Below, piece by piece: positions 1 to 10,756 of a stretch of DNA of 43,290 bases. The first letter of the stretch is position 1. Every line of letters begins with the position of its first letter. The notes below the pieces were generated by a model. It did not search any database, was not told where the DNA came from, and saw only the letters and a list, made by a program, of their open reading frames with translations. Source of the stretch: Sphaerosporella brunnea (Eukaryota > Ascomycota > Pezizomycetes > Pezizales > Pyronemataceae); the NCBI GenBank assembly GCA_008704415.1, contig VXIS01000376.1, forward strand, positions 1-43,290, given 5' to 3'. The position numbers and the translations under genes are program-made.

Positions 1-216
1 TTGTCTGTCCTTAGTAAAATCGTAGCGCCGGGCTCATAACCTGTTGACAGCAAGTTTCGTACGCAGCGGACACTAAGAGATGGGTGAAGAGATTGTATTG
101 AAGGTTAGGTGCTAGCGACGCCGTTACTGCACCTTAGGTGCAGAAGCGGCTCACTAGCCTATACTCTAATCTAACTACATCCCTGACAGAGTTTATACTC
201 GGTTACGCCATAGAGG

Positions 217-245
217 GTAGAGTGACGCCGTAGGCGTCACTCTAC
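217..245. repeat. perfect 13-bp hairpin
   Basis: The arms 217-229 and 233-245 are perfect reverse complements (GTAGAGTGACGCC), separated by the 3-base loop GTA. A second small palindrome, CTGCACCTTAGGTGCAG, lies at 127-143. No flanking T-run marks it as a Pol III terminator. It is probably a fold-back remnant. Confidence 0.7.
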
Positions 246-517
246 ACACAACAGTTTGGAGGTGCTTCGCAGGCTAGGAGTTGCTGAGCCATATGGGCGA
301 AATCGATCAGGCGTTGGTCGCGTTCTTGCTGAGGGAAGCCTTCTGGGTGTGCTTGTGCACCTGTTTCGATGGCTGCCCACAGGTCGGCAGGGACCCGGAG
401 GTCGTGATAGGTGGCCATGGTGGAACGGGGGACGAGGTGATAGAACGAGTAGGTTGGGCTTTGGTGGACTGAACCTAGTGTAACGGAGAGGGTCGGGAAC
501 AGGCTGGAGGGGCCCAA
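242..517 (-). pseudogene. possible retroelement gag-like 5' fragment
   Basis: This is an open frame of about 90 codons. The convincing part starts at an internal methionine (MATYHDLRVPADLW) and continues as a soluble helical stretch to a stop beside the hairpin at 217-245. The sequence upstream of it on the same strand looks like an LTR, with a CTATAAGG box near 700 and a TG...CA bounded block at about 478-882. That is the main reason to suspect the start of a retroelement ORF. No zinc knuckle, protease or polymerase follows, so at best it is a truncated remnant. It could also be a chance ORF. No family is recognised with certainty. Confidence 0.25.
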
Positions 518-882
518 GGTACTCGCGTACAGAGGGTTATCGAACAGGTTCAGGAACGAGGGGCCGAGACAGGATCCGGAGGCAGGACAAGAGGCGCGAC
601 GCGCACGGTCAGGGTTCAGATTGGAACGAAGGTACTCAGATTGACATACTAAGGTTCAGTAAAGAGGAAAAGGAAAACAAACAACAAAGCGGAAGCGAAG
701 GCCCCTTATAGCACTCACGTGATCGCGGTGCCCCGCGCCACGTGGTAGCCGAACATAACCTCGGCTCGGAGCTACCCCACCTAGCCTCCCTACAGAGCCT
801 CATCACGACACCACAAACAACCCCCACTTCCGAACCTCGCCACGTGACAACCATCCACGGGGGGGTAAATCTGAGAACAGCA
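478..882 (-). repeat. possible solo/terminal LTR
   Basis: Read on the minus strand, this block of about 400 bp starts TGTTCTCAG and ends CGTTACA. It holds three CACGTG boxes and a TATA-like CTATAAGG followed by a T-rich stretch, as in the U3/R part of a fungal LTR. No second LTR copy lies in the window, and no clear primer-binding site follows. The call rests on architecture alone. Confidence 0.25.
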
Positions 883-1214
883 AATGAATCAGCATCCTTT
901 GAAGCCTTAGATCTGAGAGTTCTAGCCGATTTCATTGAGAGTAAAAGCCGGTAGCTTCGTCGGAAAACTCCATCCAAACTCGCGCCGTGACAGATTAACA
1001 GAGAATGTCTTGCATTGCTTGAAGAAGATATGAAAGAAGTCTTGCAGCTGGTGCTGTTGAAATGGCACGAGACCCTCTATCTGCCGGGATATGACCTTAC
1101 GGATAAACTGCTGCCACCCTAACAAAAAGTGCAGTTGTGGCAGAGAATGATAACGGCTTGTGACAATGCTATTAAGAGTTTGGCCGGTGCGTAAGGTGAC
1201 TGATTGCTGGGTAT

Positions 1215-1690
1215 TGTTGTAAGATTATTACACTTACTATGATTTCTCTCTTACGTATTTCCTTACTAAGATATAAAACTATAAGGCAGTAACGATGGTA
1301 TGATGTCATTATTCTACAAGTTTCTTTTACTTTCTTTACTATGTTTTGTCACCATGTTCTAGCAGTTTCTAGCCCTTTCAATGTTACGTCACTTTGGAAT
1401 CTTCTAGTTTCCACAAGGCAGACTTGTAGGTCTTCTAGACCACTCTTTCCTTAGTTACGAGTTTGCCACCAGTTTATTATCACATGATGTACTCAGCATC
1501 GTTGGCTATAAAAGCTGCAAGCTTTTCCTACATTCATTCTCTTCCCTTCTTTCCTTACGGCCTTTCGAGCAATCCAGATTGTATCGACTATCTATTAATA
1601 AATACTGAGTTGATCAGTGACCTATTTTCGAGTATCCTCTTGGTATTTATCAAGTCTGATACACATAAGATTCTGAGTTTATTTGCATCT
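1215..1690 (+). repeat. AT-rich LTR-like block with TATA box
   Basis: This block of about 475 bp is AT-rich and starts TGTTGTAAG. It has a strong TATA box (GCTATAAAAG) at 1507-1516, then a CT-rich leader and an AATAAA-like signal (AATAAATACT) near 1598. This is the promoter, leader and polyadenylation order of an LTR. A GGTAT pentamer occurs both just left of the block and at 1641, but not exactly at a clean CA end. No gag or pol follows. An isolated promoter region is an alternative. Confidence 0.3.
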
Positions 1691-1769
1691 ATGAAATAGT
1701 GGATCTTATAAGCTTGAGAAAAGGTTACAATCGTGGGTCCGCGCTGCATTTGACGTATTATTTATCTTG

Positions 1770-2085
1770 GGTGCTGTGCATGGTTATTTAATGCTATTTT
1801 GGGTCGATTTTAGGTTGATTGTATGGGTTTTTAGCTTGAGCCGGGTATGGCGAGGTGGAAGGAGGGTCATGGAGTGGTCAGACACCGAGCGCTGTGTATG
1901 GTTATGTAATGCTGTTCTGGATAGATTGTAGGCTGGTTGCATTGGTTTCTGGCTTGAGCCGGTACGGTGTAGGGGAGAAGGATTGTGGAGTGGTCAGGCA
2001 CTGGGCGCTGTGGGTGGTTATGCGATGCTGTTCTGGATGGATTGGGGGAGAAGGGTCATGGAGTGGTCAGGCACGAGGCGTTGGG
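1770..2085 (+). repeat. degenerate ~117-bp tandem repeat, about 2.6 units
   Basis: Three head-to-tail units start near 1770, 1890 and 2004, each opening GCTGTG..TGGTTAT and closing GGAGTGGTCAG.CAC. Unit 3 lacks the middle segment containing CTTGAGCCGG. Unit 1 is more AT-rich than unit 2 at matching positions, mostly through C-to-T and G-to-A/T changes. ORFs here are by-products of the repeat. Confidence 0.75.
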
Positions 2086-3262
2086 GAGATGGCGTGGGGT
2101 GGCAGGAGGTAGGGCACTGTGAAAGTGTTGCTAACTGAGCGAAGAAGTGACAGCGCACGCTGTTTTACACCCATGCGAGGTGTGGTTTGCAAATAACCAG
2201 GTGGGCCGGTCGCATTTAAGGCTGAAAGGTGGTTCTGGAGGAGGATACGTAGTAATTGGTCAGATGGACTTTTGGCAATGATAATACAATGCAAGTGACA
2301 GACATCCGGTCACGTTGCGTCACCATTCCAAGACACACAACAGCACATCAATATTTGTATGCCACGGCGCCATACCACTATCTGCTTGATTGCTCTTGTA
2401 AAGCCTTCGGATAAGATGCTGACCTCCACTTTGGTGGCAGACCTGCTGGCGGATGACAGATGCACAAAGGCCATTTGTATTTCCTTCGCGCGACTAGAGT
2501 TGGCTGTTTCCTTTTTTTACTTTACGATTTTTCTTGGCGCGAGATTTCCTTAATCCATTTTCTTTGAAGGGCCCCAGGGTCTTTGGGAGCCCCGGTGGTA
2601 CCATAGTCTCTTCTCTCTCTATATGTCATGGCGGCAAGCGGCCGAATACAATATGATCAAAACAAAAAATCTGGTTGGTGGAGCCAGCAGGCAGGGCATT
2701 TGAGAGTGATGTGATGGCTGTGTGGCGGCGATGCCGTCCTAATGACAGTGATTAATGGTCCAACATGATTCCTGCACATCTTTTTTCTGCCTTACCACGC
2801 CATTGTGGGGAGAATGAATTGTGGTTGTTCCAGCTGGATAGTAGAGGAATGAAACTTCAAACATGGGAGAATGAATAGTGAAAGGATCTGGGATAGCAGG
2901 TCGAGTGCCTATTTATGATCACCACATTGAAGCCCACCTGGATACCCGTTAGCTGCCTGTTACTGAAGGGAATGCTTCTTGGTGGCAGTCTCAAACCGAC
3001 TGCAACGTCGACAGTAAGGCCACAAGGCCGCCCTACTTTCCCTCAAACACCGCTTTCTCAATGCTGACACTGCTGCCGCCGCCGCCATCTTTCCACCGCC
3101 TGCTCTCTGCTTGTTCACCACTGTCACCAATGCCTTTCCAAGCCCTTTTCCATTCCAAATTGGCTTACGATTGTTTGCCGCAATTTTTTCTAATTTTGTT
3201 CGCACTTCAGCTTTGTTGGTATGGTGCCGGAAGCCTTCGAGTCGTACCTCGGTTAAAATTAC
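2086..3262. other. no gene recognised
   Basis: I see only short discontinuous ORFs on both strands, a CCG trinucleotide run near 3074 and a 5-6 base A/T run or two. No domain, tRNA or clear inverted repeat was found. Confidence 0.5.
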
Positions 3263-3517
3263 GGCAAACCTCTATTATGCCATCGTTTTTGAAACACTGC
3301 TCTAACCTGCCATCAAGGTTCCCCTTTCCTCCAAAATTTCATCGGTCGAAAACAAAAGTAAAATAAATTAAAAATGAAATGAAACAAAGATTCCCCTAAC
3401 ACTGACGCTGTCTGCTAACTCCCACAAAAAAATGCTGCCCACAAAAGTAGTTTTAGATTTTGCATTGTCTATAAACCTATGCCCTGCAAAGTCTGCTACA
3501 TCATGTGTGACCTCTCA

Positions 3518-3955
3518 CTAAAGATACCTGTACTCTTTGCAGGTGCGGCGATTGTGTACGATACCTCCGCACTGTGCATAGTGTTGCGAAGTAATGTCAG
3601 GCACCTCAGCTGCTTCAGCCACGTGGACTGCACAAGTGCGGCGTTGCCGTGCAGCTTTACGCAATCTGCGTTCCTTGGGACGTCCTCGAAGTTTTCTGAG
3701 GATAGGTTGCAAGCAGTCTACGCTTGACGGCAGCTCTGTGCAGTCCATGAGACGCAGGCTCGCCCAGTACGTATTACGGTAGGTGGTCACAGGGAAAAAA
3801 TCGGGCATGAAATCATGCGGATGTATGCAAAGTTTGCGTAGCAAAGCAACTGCATGCCCACGTGGAATTTTGTTAATCCGATAGTGGCCGCACGGACAAG
3901 TAGCTGCCGCAAAATCAACGATATGACCTGTACCAAAGAACGTAGTTACTAAGCC
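3518..3955 (-). pseudogene. MULE transposase C-terminal fragment (SWIM finger and zinc knuckle)
   Basis: On the minus strand the frame carries CPCGHYRINKIPRGHA, a SWIM-type zinc finger (CxC...CxH) in which the third cysteine is replaced by arginine. A stretch on the pattern of MULE transposases follows (ALLRKL, then FMPDFFPVTTYRNTYWASL), then a basic region with RGRPKERR and a C-terminal zinc-knuckle-like CGGIVHNRRTC. The order SWIM, RGRPK, knuckle is that of the C-terminus of fungal and plant MULE transposases. The upstream DDE catalytic core is missing between the TIRs. The gene is therefore truncated and, with the damaged SWIM finger, non-functional. Confidence 0.75.
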
Positions 3956-4306
3956 TGCAGAACCACTGACCTCGTTTGACTAAACGATGCTGTGCATCAT
4001 CCACAGAGTTCCAACCGCTGCTTCCAATTCCGACAGTGAAAGAAACAGTTACCCTTTGTACAGCGCGAGCGGGCTTGGTTGCGCTGCCGGGTCCGTTGAT
4101 CAGTCGAGGGGTGATAGGCGGTGTGTTGGTGGGCGATGCAGGTTGGCCGTTGCTTTTCCCGCTTCTTTGCGGGCTTGGGGAAAGTGTCAGTGTTGCGGAC
4201 AGTTTCATTTTTTTCATCCCACTTTTTGTTTTTGCCCGAAGGTATTTTTGAGGAAAGGGGAACCTCAACGGCAGGTTGAAGTATGGTTTCAAAAATGATG
4301 GCACAA

Positions 4307-4406
4307 TAGAGAGTTTGCGATTTGCGTCTGGACGCAAAAATCAGGCGGTGACCCGAAGTCTTGGCCAGCTTAAATTTGCGTCTGGATGCAAATCGCAAAC
4401 TCTCTA
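4307..4406. mobile_element. 100-bp TA-flanked palindromic MITE inside the MULE TIR
   Basis: Near-perfect inverted repeats of about 30 bp, outer ends GAGAGTTTGCGATTTGC / GCAAATCGCAAACTCTC, are flanked by TA on both sides as in Tc1/mariner-derived MITEs. Each arm contains a second palindrome, TTTGCGTCTGGACGCAAA on the left and the same with one change on the right. Removing the element restores the match of the MULE right arm to its left arm. That dates the insertion after the MULE. Confidence 0.85.
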
Positions 4407-4420
4407 ATAGAGCTTTGCCC

Positions 4421-5623
4421 TTAATGAAATACCTGTTACCCGGCGTTACCACAGAAATTTACAACCCTTGAGTAAGGCAATCATCGTTTCGGACAAAAAA
4501 GCAAATACGCATATCGGGACTGACTGAGTCGTGAGCTCGACAAAATATGTATGGAGCCTCAAAAGGCCGTGCCGGAGGATACTTGGAGATCTTTTCGGGA
4601 AGTCTTGTCTAGTGATTGGCCCCGGAGACTATGCTGCATCTTTTTTTTTTTTTTTGTTTTAAGCATAATGTACCACTTGCGGCCATGACATAAAGATGAC
4701 ATAACAGACTACCCTTGGGTCTCATGGGCCCACAGGCGGGCGTGTCTCAACGAAATACATAAGAGAGGAGCCAAAGGTGAGGAGACAAAGAAGAGGAGAC
4801 AAAGGATATTCATGTGCAGTAGACATAAGGAAAAGGGCAGGGCATCTTGTGGCTTCTCTGGTCATCTCCCAAATATCTCAAGCGTGTTGTGTGGGTTGGG
4901 CCTGGATTGCCCCGAAGACTGGAACGTAGGAAACAGCACAACCAAGCTGGAAATATTCATGATCTAAGTTGAAACAGATATAAATGAGGGTGAGGCCTTA
5001 GGGAAAGGGTATCCGGCCGCAGGGTAGAGAAATCATCACTGGTACGTAGAGGATAGCTTTTTGGCCTATGAGAGTGATGCGAAAATACCGGTTGGGCTGG
5101 TATATCTTTACTGTACCGAATGGGTAAGGTTTCTGAAGTTGAAATAATGTTTTGAGTCACTCTACGTGCTTGCACAATCTCTATAAGGGTAGCTGGTAGG
5201 TGAGGGAAACCACTGAAGTATCGAAGCCAAATAAATGGCCACACTCAAGCCTTTCCGATCGCACTTTATGTTCGAGGCTAGTGCAAAGAGGATAAATAAC
5301 ATGAAAATTGAGGAAAATTGGTAGCAGCGGTGCCAATAATCTATAGTTTTCTTCATTCGGTCTCGCAGCAATCTCGGACTACTGCTGGCTTATCTGGACT
5401 ATTCCATGGCATTAAGCAAGCCAATAGTCGACGCCTCATTACTCCATGGTTGGGCTAGCAATCTGTTACAGGTGAGGGGGCTCTACGGTATGGCGTGTGG
5501 GTAGCAAATGACATGGAGGGAGCAACAATGATTCCCCCTCGGTCTTAGATTCTACTGTCCTCAAGGCTCTAAGGCAATCTACGACTATGTTAACTTGGCT
5601 TTGGAACCTTCAAAGCCTTATCG
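4421..5623. other. no gene recognised
   Basis: A 15-base T run (interrupted further on) lies near 4641. Short ORFs occur on both strands without recognisable domains. No inverted repeat or RNA gene was seen. Confidence 0.5.
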
Positions 5624-5999
5624 TACCGTATAATCTCGGTCGTAAGGCAAGAACTCTGCTGCAAAAGTACGCTGTACAGAGTAACAATGGGCAGCAGGTG
5701 GAGAGCAGCGGTGATCGAGATCGCAAAAAGCAGAAATTTAAACAGCGCGCCGGGGTGATGGAGCGAGACGGCAAATCAAAGGTAAGCCGACGCTGGAGAC
5801 AAGGAGACGGCTGGTGAAGAGAGGACGCTGTCACGGTAGCTCGCCGCGCGCTGTCTCCACTGCGCTTTGTTTAAGGTTCTGCTTTGATCACCAACAGCCG
5901 CCCCAGAGCGCTCTCCACCTTGAGCCTGCAGCCCATTGTTACTATGCACAGCGTACTTCCACAGCAGAGTTCTTGCCTCAGGACCGAGATTATACGGTA
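5624..5999. mobile_element. 376-bp fold-back element (TA-flanked)
   Basis: The ends CCGTATAATCTCGGTC and GACCGAGATTATACGG are inverted and flanked by TA. The arms align over roughly the outer 75 bp with about eight mismatches, and more weakly toward the centre. No transposase is encoded and the ORFs on both strands are by-products. A core segment on the minus strand (CTCCTTGTCTCCAGCGTC) closely matches 25787-25806, in the palindromic element at 24495-25906. This suggests one family. Confidence 0.8.
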
Positions 6000-8900
6000 C
6001 TGGGTATACCTTTCAGAGAATTTCTATTGACCCAGAAGCCTAAACCAGACAGCAAAATCTTGACGCCGCACTACCTTCCGCAGAAACACAAGGTCAAACA
6101 AGGTCCTAAGTGATCCTAAGTCTTCTATGACAGGCCCTGTTGATTTTCTATACATATTTTGTTGACCTTACGACTCAATCCGTGCCGGATCGATACAGAC
6201 ATGCATAGTTGTTTTTTTGTCCGAAACCCATGTCGCGTCCGGATTGGCTGTCGGATAGTCTAACCTTCTAGATTTGTTCCGCAAACGCCAATTCTCCCTA
6301 ATTTCAAGGAAAGCATGTATGGCACGAGAGGAATAACCGGCTTCTGGGACTGATAGGGGGCTTCAAAGGTCTTGTAATCGCCATAGAACAGAGTGGCTTG
6401 TCGATTTCTAAGCTGACGCGGTGATTGCATAGCGGAGTAACAGGTGTTTCATTAATTTCAAGCGAGGTACAACTTTAAGGCTTCGGGCACCACACTTGGT
6501 AGGGTGCCGGCTGCATGACCCTCAGCGGCGCTCGTAGGGTTGGGGGAAATTTTACTGCTGCCCGATTCTACGGTACGACGGATGGCCGGTGTAGCGTTAT
6601 TGACAACCGGCAGTGATTAATACCTGAAGATTTGCGAGTGGCGATGCTTTTCTGCACCTCTGGATCATCAAGCTGCTGTTTGATACAGCATATAGAGCCA
6701 GCTCTTGCAGAGTGTTGTACCCCTCGATAGGGTCACCGTACAACGATTGGTTGGTCAAGACCGGGAACTTGGAAAATGAGTGCAGCTAGCCATCAGCGAG
6801 CATTTGGCGACCGTGGAACTCCCTAAAACCGGGGAATACCTGGCCATAGGAAACGCAAACACCAGAATAGTTAAAAACTGCGGCATTGAATCTATGGCTG
6901 GCATCGGCCTAAGAATCGGCGGCGTCGCGCGAAGGAGTGGCGGGAGGCGGACATGCCTAGTTGATAGCTCTCGGTGATGATTGGGTAGATTCTTGGAGAG
7001 GCGCGAAAACGAAATTGAATTTCTCTACGGTGTTCGCCACTGGGTCGTCCGAGTCGCGAATGCGCTTCAGCGTTAGCGACAGGGCACCAGTTCGTGAATA
7101 GGACGTTCGAGTCGCGTACAGGCCGGAACATGCGCATCCTGTCATGATTCTGAACGACGCAACCGCCATTGGCCTCCACATTGTTACACTCAACAAATAA
7201 AGGTCCATTCCATCTCTCACTGGCCGGTTTTTGCCGAAGGGTGGCCATGGTGGGTGGCGAAGACCTTCAATATACTGTAGCAGCCTAGGTCTTTTAGGAT
7301 AACACAGTCGCAGGCGGTGACACGTTGTTGTTTACTACCGAAGCAAAAGTACAGGGCCAAAGTGACCCCCAATTGCGAAGGGACAATTTTGTCTTCGAGT
7401 CATGACATATATGCATAGCATCGTATGGAGAATACACATATAGAAGCTGCACCGCCCCGGTGCCAGTAGGCTGCCAGGGCCTCAACCTCGCCTCTTTGAT
7501 CACAACACACCCCAGGTTTCCGGTTACCTTTACCTCCAAACTCAATGCAAGCTCGCAGCACGCTGTTTGCCAGGGCATTTGATTTTCAGCCGCTTCGTGG
7601 CTGGAATGGCCCTCCAACTGGCACTGCAGCTACACCTACCATTGGGACGCCATTGACAGCCACCGCTGCACCAGAGAGCCAGGATTATGAGGCTTCCGAG
7701 AGTTGAGGAGCTATATTTCTACGACATATATGGTGATGAGAATGCGGTAGACTATTATGCGACCGGCTCACCCCAGACACATCTGACCTTCAGGCGGTAT
7801 ATGAGACTCCCTCTGAGCCCTGTTTGCTTCCCTCTGGCTGCCGTGTGACCCGCATCAGAATGGCACGCAGGCGTCAATCAGCTATGAAGAACCAGCGACG
7901 GATGATGAGGAAGGGGGAAGACCAAGATCTGGAAGAAGAAGAGAACAGCAGACCAATTCTGGCCGTTCCCACTGTGGGGTAGGCGGCGGGGACTGCTGGG
8001 CTTGCTTCGTTGTAGATCTCTCTGCTAGCTTAGTAATAGGAGCGCTGCGCATTATCGTGGCCTGGGATTGCTAGCTACAGTGCAGGTGTTTACTAGATTA
8101 CTAGTGGCTCCATAATTTCCAATACAATCACCACAGGTGAAGCGGCAAAGTGGCGGTGACCAACAGGCTTTGACGTCATAGACAAAAAAGGTTCGCCTAA
8201 ACCCTTGTTTTTGGCTGTTTTACACCAAAAAAGCCCCATTTCGAGCCGTAAGAAGGCAGCAGAAAGATTTGGTTGGACTCCGAGACAAGAGACAAGTAGG
8301 TCCATGAAATTCCTAAACATGTGGTTGCACTCCCGAAAACCAGGTGCTGTCAAGCCAGTTTTTGCAAATTTGTATGAGCACCATACAAAATCTCGGGTTT
8401 TCGAGGTGTCCCAGCTCATCAGATCTTGGAAAAATTGATTGCCCTTTCAGAAGAGGTGAAATTCTAGATAATTGCCAAACTACAGCCTAGGCGCTGAGTT
8501 TTTCCAAAACCAGAGGAAGTTGTTCTGTCGTGTAGCTGAACATGTGCAAAACGGCAAATAGGCAAAAAAAAAAATCTAGTACTGTACGCACAACCCGAAG
8601 TGACCGTTCATGTGTTGTTTCAAAGTCCGTTACAGGAGTTGCCGGAGTGGGGGCGGGCGGTCCGGCAGACAGCGAACGGGCATCAATCGGTCACTATCAC
8701 CGCCTGGTCATGAAGAGAGCTGCTGGATCGATGGCATGGCGTGTGGCATCGCTTGTAGTGTTAAAAGTGCCGAAGTCACCTAAGTCTACATCCCACTAAT
8801 TTTGTGGAAAGTACTTATCAATGACTACAGCGTATTGTAGGTGTATTCGGCACTTCCAACATTACGGGGGATAGGTTCGTCGGCTAAGTAGATGTGCTAG

Positions 8901-9283
8901 TCACAGGGCGTGCCCTTGGAGCGGGACCCCTGACGAAGCGATCTACAGTACTTGCTCAACTAGTACGAACACCCTGGATGACCGGTGATATGTCATTCTC
9001 AAAACCCACTGCAATACGCCTCGATGATTGTTGCAGGGTAGGTGAAGCGGGGAAGGGTAAGAAATATCGCGCCAACAAAGGTTGAGGTGGTTCTTTAGGT
9101 CGGAACTGTCACGACCCGTGGTGGGAGGCAAAGTACGCATTACATTGGGTGTTCATAATTTTGACTGCATCCCACAAATCATCAACAAGTCCCCATGGCC
9201 CATATGCTGCTGCGTAGGACTGGCACCCTTCACAGCTGGGGTGCCCCGTTCGGGCCCTGGGGCTTCCTCGCCGCTCCGTACAC
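6000..9283. other. no confident gene; decayed coding-like fragments
   Basis: The best fragments are on the minus strand at 6957-7248 (two overlapping frames, one with TLKRIRDSDDPVANTVEKFN) and a plus-strand basic/acidic stretch at about 7855-7980 ending in EDQDLEEEENS. Both lack recognisable domains and are interrupted. The rest (8090-8800, 8890-9140) gives only short overlapping ORFs on both strands. The texture suggests old repeats rather than a gene. Confidence 0.4.
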
Positions 9284-9384
9284 CAGTGTTCTCAACAGCC
9301 AGCCCGCCCGGCCCGCTGCGTTGGGCGGATGTGGGCTGATAAAAAAGCCCGCCCGGCTGTTTCGGCTGGCTACTGAGAACACTG
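9284..9384. mobile_element. 101-bp hAT-type MITE, complete
   Basis: The TIRs are CAGTGTTCTCAACAGCCAGC and the inverse of CAGTGTTCTCAGTAGCCAGC, with a GC-rich AGCCCGCC interior. The flanking octamers are CCGTACAC (9276-9283) and CCATACAC (9385-9392), an 8-bp target duplication with one mismatch. TIRs starting CAGTG plus an 8-bp duplication indicate hAT mobilisation. It is a minimal form of the 433-bp element at 18465-18897. Confidence 0.88.
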
Positions 9385-9392
9385 CCATACAC

Positions 9393-10377
9393 GGCTGGGA
9401 GCGGAAGGTTTTTGTTTCTCTCACCTTTGCACAGTTTTTATGGACTCATCGCGTGGACTTTTTTATTCATTTTTTGAGAATTTTTCTTTTTTTTTACCAT
9501 CCGGAAGGGGGGTATAGAGTTTCGTAGTTACCCAGACCTGAGTAAGAATGCTGTAGCCAGCCTTATCGAAGATAGAGTGAACGGAACGAGAACAGAGGTA
9601 TTATCTTTGGGACAGAAAGTTTATTAAGGGCTTTGGGTAGGTAAACTGTCGACCTTTTTGTATCCAAACAGCCTTTTGCCGGTCCTGACGGACGAAGCTA
9701 CATAAAGGGACACACTTTCTGTTTCGCACGAATCCAAACGCACGCTTAGAAAATCCTGGTGACAACCTAAGCCGTCTTCATGGTTTGAGGGCACGCTGTG
9801 AGCTACCCGCGCTGGGCTGCGCCAGCGCCCGGCGTAGTTGCTGCGTTATTGCATGTAGGTGTCACGGTATTTCATTCAAGGTATCCATCTAAAGGCTTGT
9901 GTCTCTGGCATGATTGTTTTCGTCCGTTCCCAACGGAATAGTTCCTATGCCGAAACAGCGCGTAATCCGTCAGCGATTCATAAACCCGCTCTTAAACCTG
10001 CCGTCCTCATACTAACAAGTAGAGGTGATGGTACACGTGACTGCAGCTGATCCAAATCCAGCAAACTCCGCTAGTTTACTATAAGCGACTGTATTTGAGA
10101 AGTGTAGACTATGTTGAATAGTTGCTGGCACGTTACTGTGAAATAGTGCCAGTCGCATCATGGGGAGAGCTATGCGGCTGGAATATCCTTTTGTACGTCT
10201 GCGAACGTCTTGGCAGGGCTTTAGGAAATCCTGAAGTCAGACATTGATTGATACTTAGTGAAGCTAACTCGAGACCAGTTTGAACGACCAACCTGACGCC
10301 TTCAGCCCCAGTCCAAACTTCTCAACGAGCACCTCCAACCGACCACCAGCCCCAACGACTATTTCGGCTCACCCCAA
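9393..10377. other. no gene recognised
   Basis: There is a T-rich stretch at about 9450-9500 and short ORFs only. A GC-rich inverted motif (GCGCTGGGCTGCGCCAGCGC) lies near 9809. No domain or RNA gene was seen. Confidence 0.5.
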
Positions 10378-10692
10378 ATGTCGGATCGCGCCAAGCACTT
10401 ACAACTGCGCATCAATCTTTTGATGCGCTCGGTCATCGGCCTGAAAGACAGCTTGAAGGCCACCAAGGGTGGATCTATAGTCCCTCAACGAATTTTATAC
10501 CGCACATTCGACGCGCAGTACGACGCCCTACGCTATGCCGTCGCCCACAACAGTTCGTTCCTGAGCAGCCACCGTGCTTGTGAAACCTGGGCGCGGGACA
10601 TAAACAAAATTGGCAAGATGTTGTACAGCATTGAGCGATTTCTCAAACGAGTAATGGTTGTGGCGGGTGGTTTTGTGCTTGTTGAGGGATAG
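10378..10692 (+). CDS. hypothetical small helical protein (104 aa)
   Basis: This is an open frame of 105 codons from a genuine ATG in a good fungal start context (CCCCAAATGTC), preceded by a C-rich, purine-poor leader. The protein is basic and largely helical (residues 1-30 and 70-95), with one tryptophan (WARDINKIGKML). It has no signal peptide or clear membrane segment. I recognise no family. The last residues (VVAGGFVLVEG) run into a GGATGG-rich repeat, so the true 3' end may lie elsewhere, for example through an intron. It could equally be a remnant of a longer gene. Neighbouring sequence gives no functional clue. Confidence 0.4.
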   Translation: MSDRAKHLQLRINLLMRSVIGLKDSLKATKGGSIVPQRILYRTFDAQYDALRYAVAHNSSFLSSHRACETWARDINKIGKMLYSIERFLKRVMVVAGGFVLVEG

Positions 10693-10702
10693 GGGAGGAA
10701 AT

Positions 10703-10756
10703 TCTACGAGGGATGGTGGATGGAGGATGGAGGATGGGGGATGGGGGATGTGGGGA
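10703..10756 (+). repeat. GGATGG-type simple repeat
   Basis: Imperfect tandem GGATGGTGGATGGAGGATGG units of 6-7 bp lie immediately after the small ORF. Confidence 0.8.

Larger units (their letters stand above)
3263..4420 (-). mobile_element. Mutator-like element (MULE) relic with long TIRs
   Basis: The element is bounded by long inverted repeats: left arm about 3263-3410, right arm about 4181-4420 (interrupted by a MITE). Shared blocks include GGTTCCCCTTTCCTC and TTTTTGAAAC. Long TIRs of 100 bp or more are typical of Mutator-like elements, and the interior carries a MULE transposase C-terminus on the minus strand. No clean 9-bp target duplication is visible, so the exact ends are approximate. 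The catalytic DDE region is absent, so the copy is internally deleted and non-autonomous. Confidence 0.75.
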
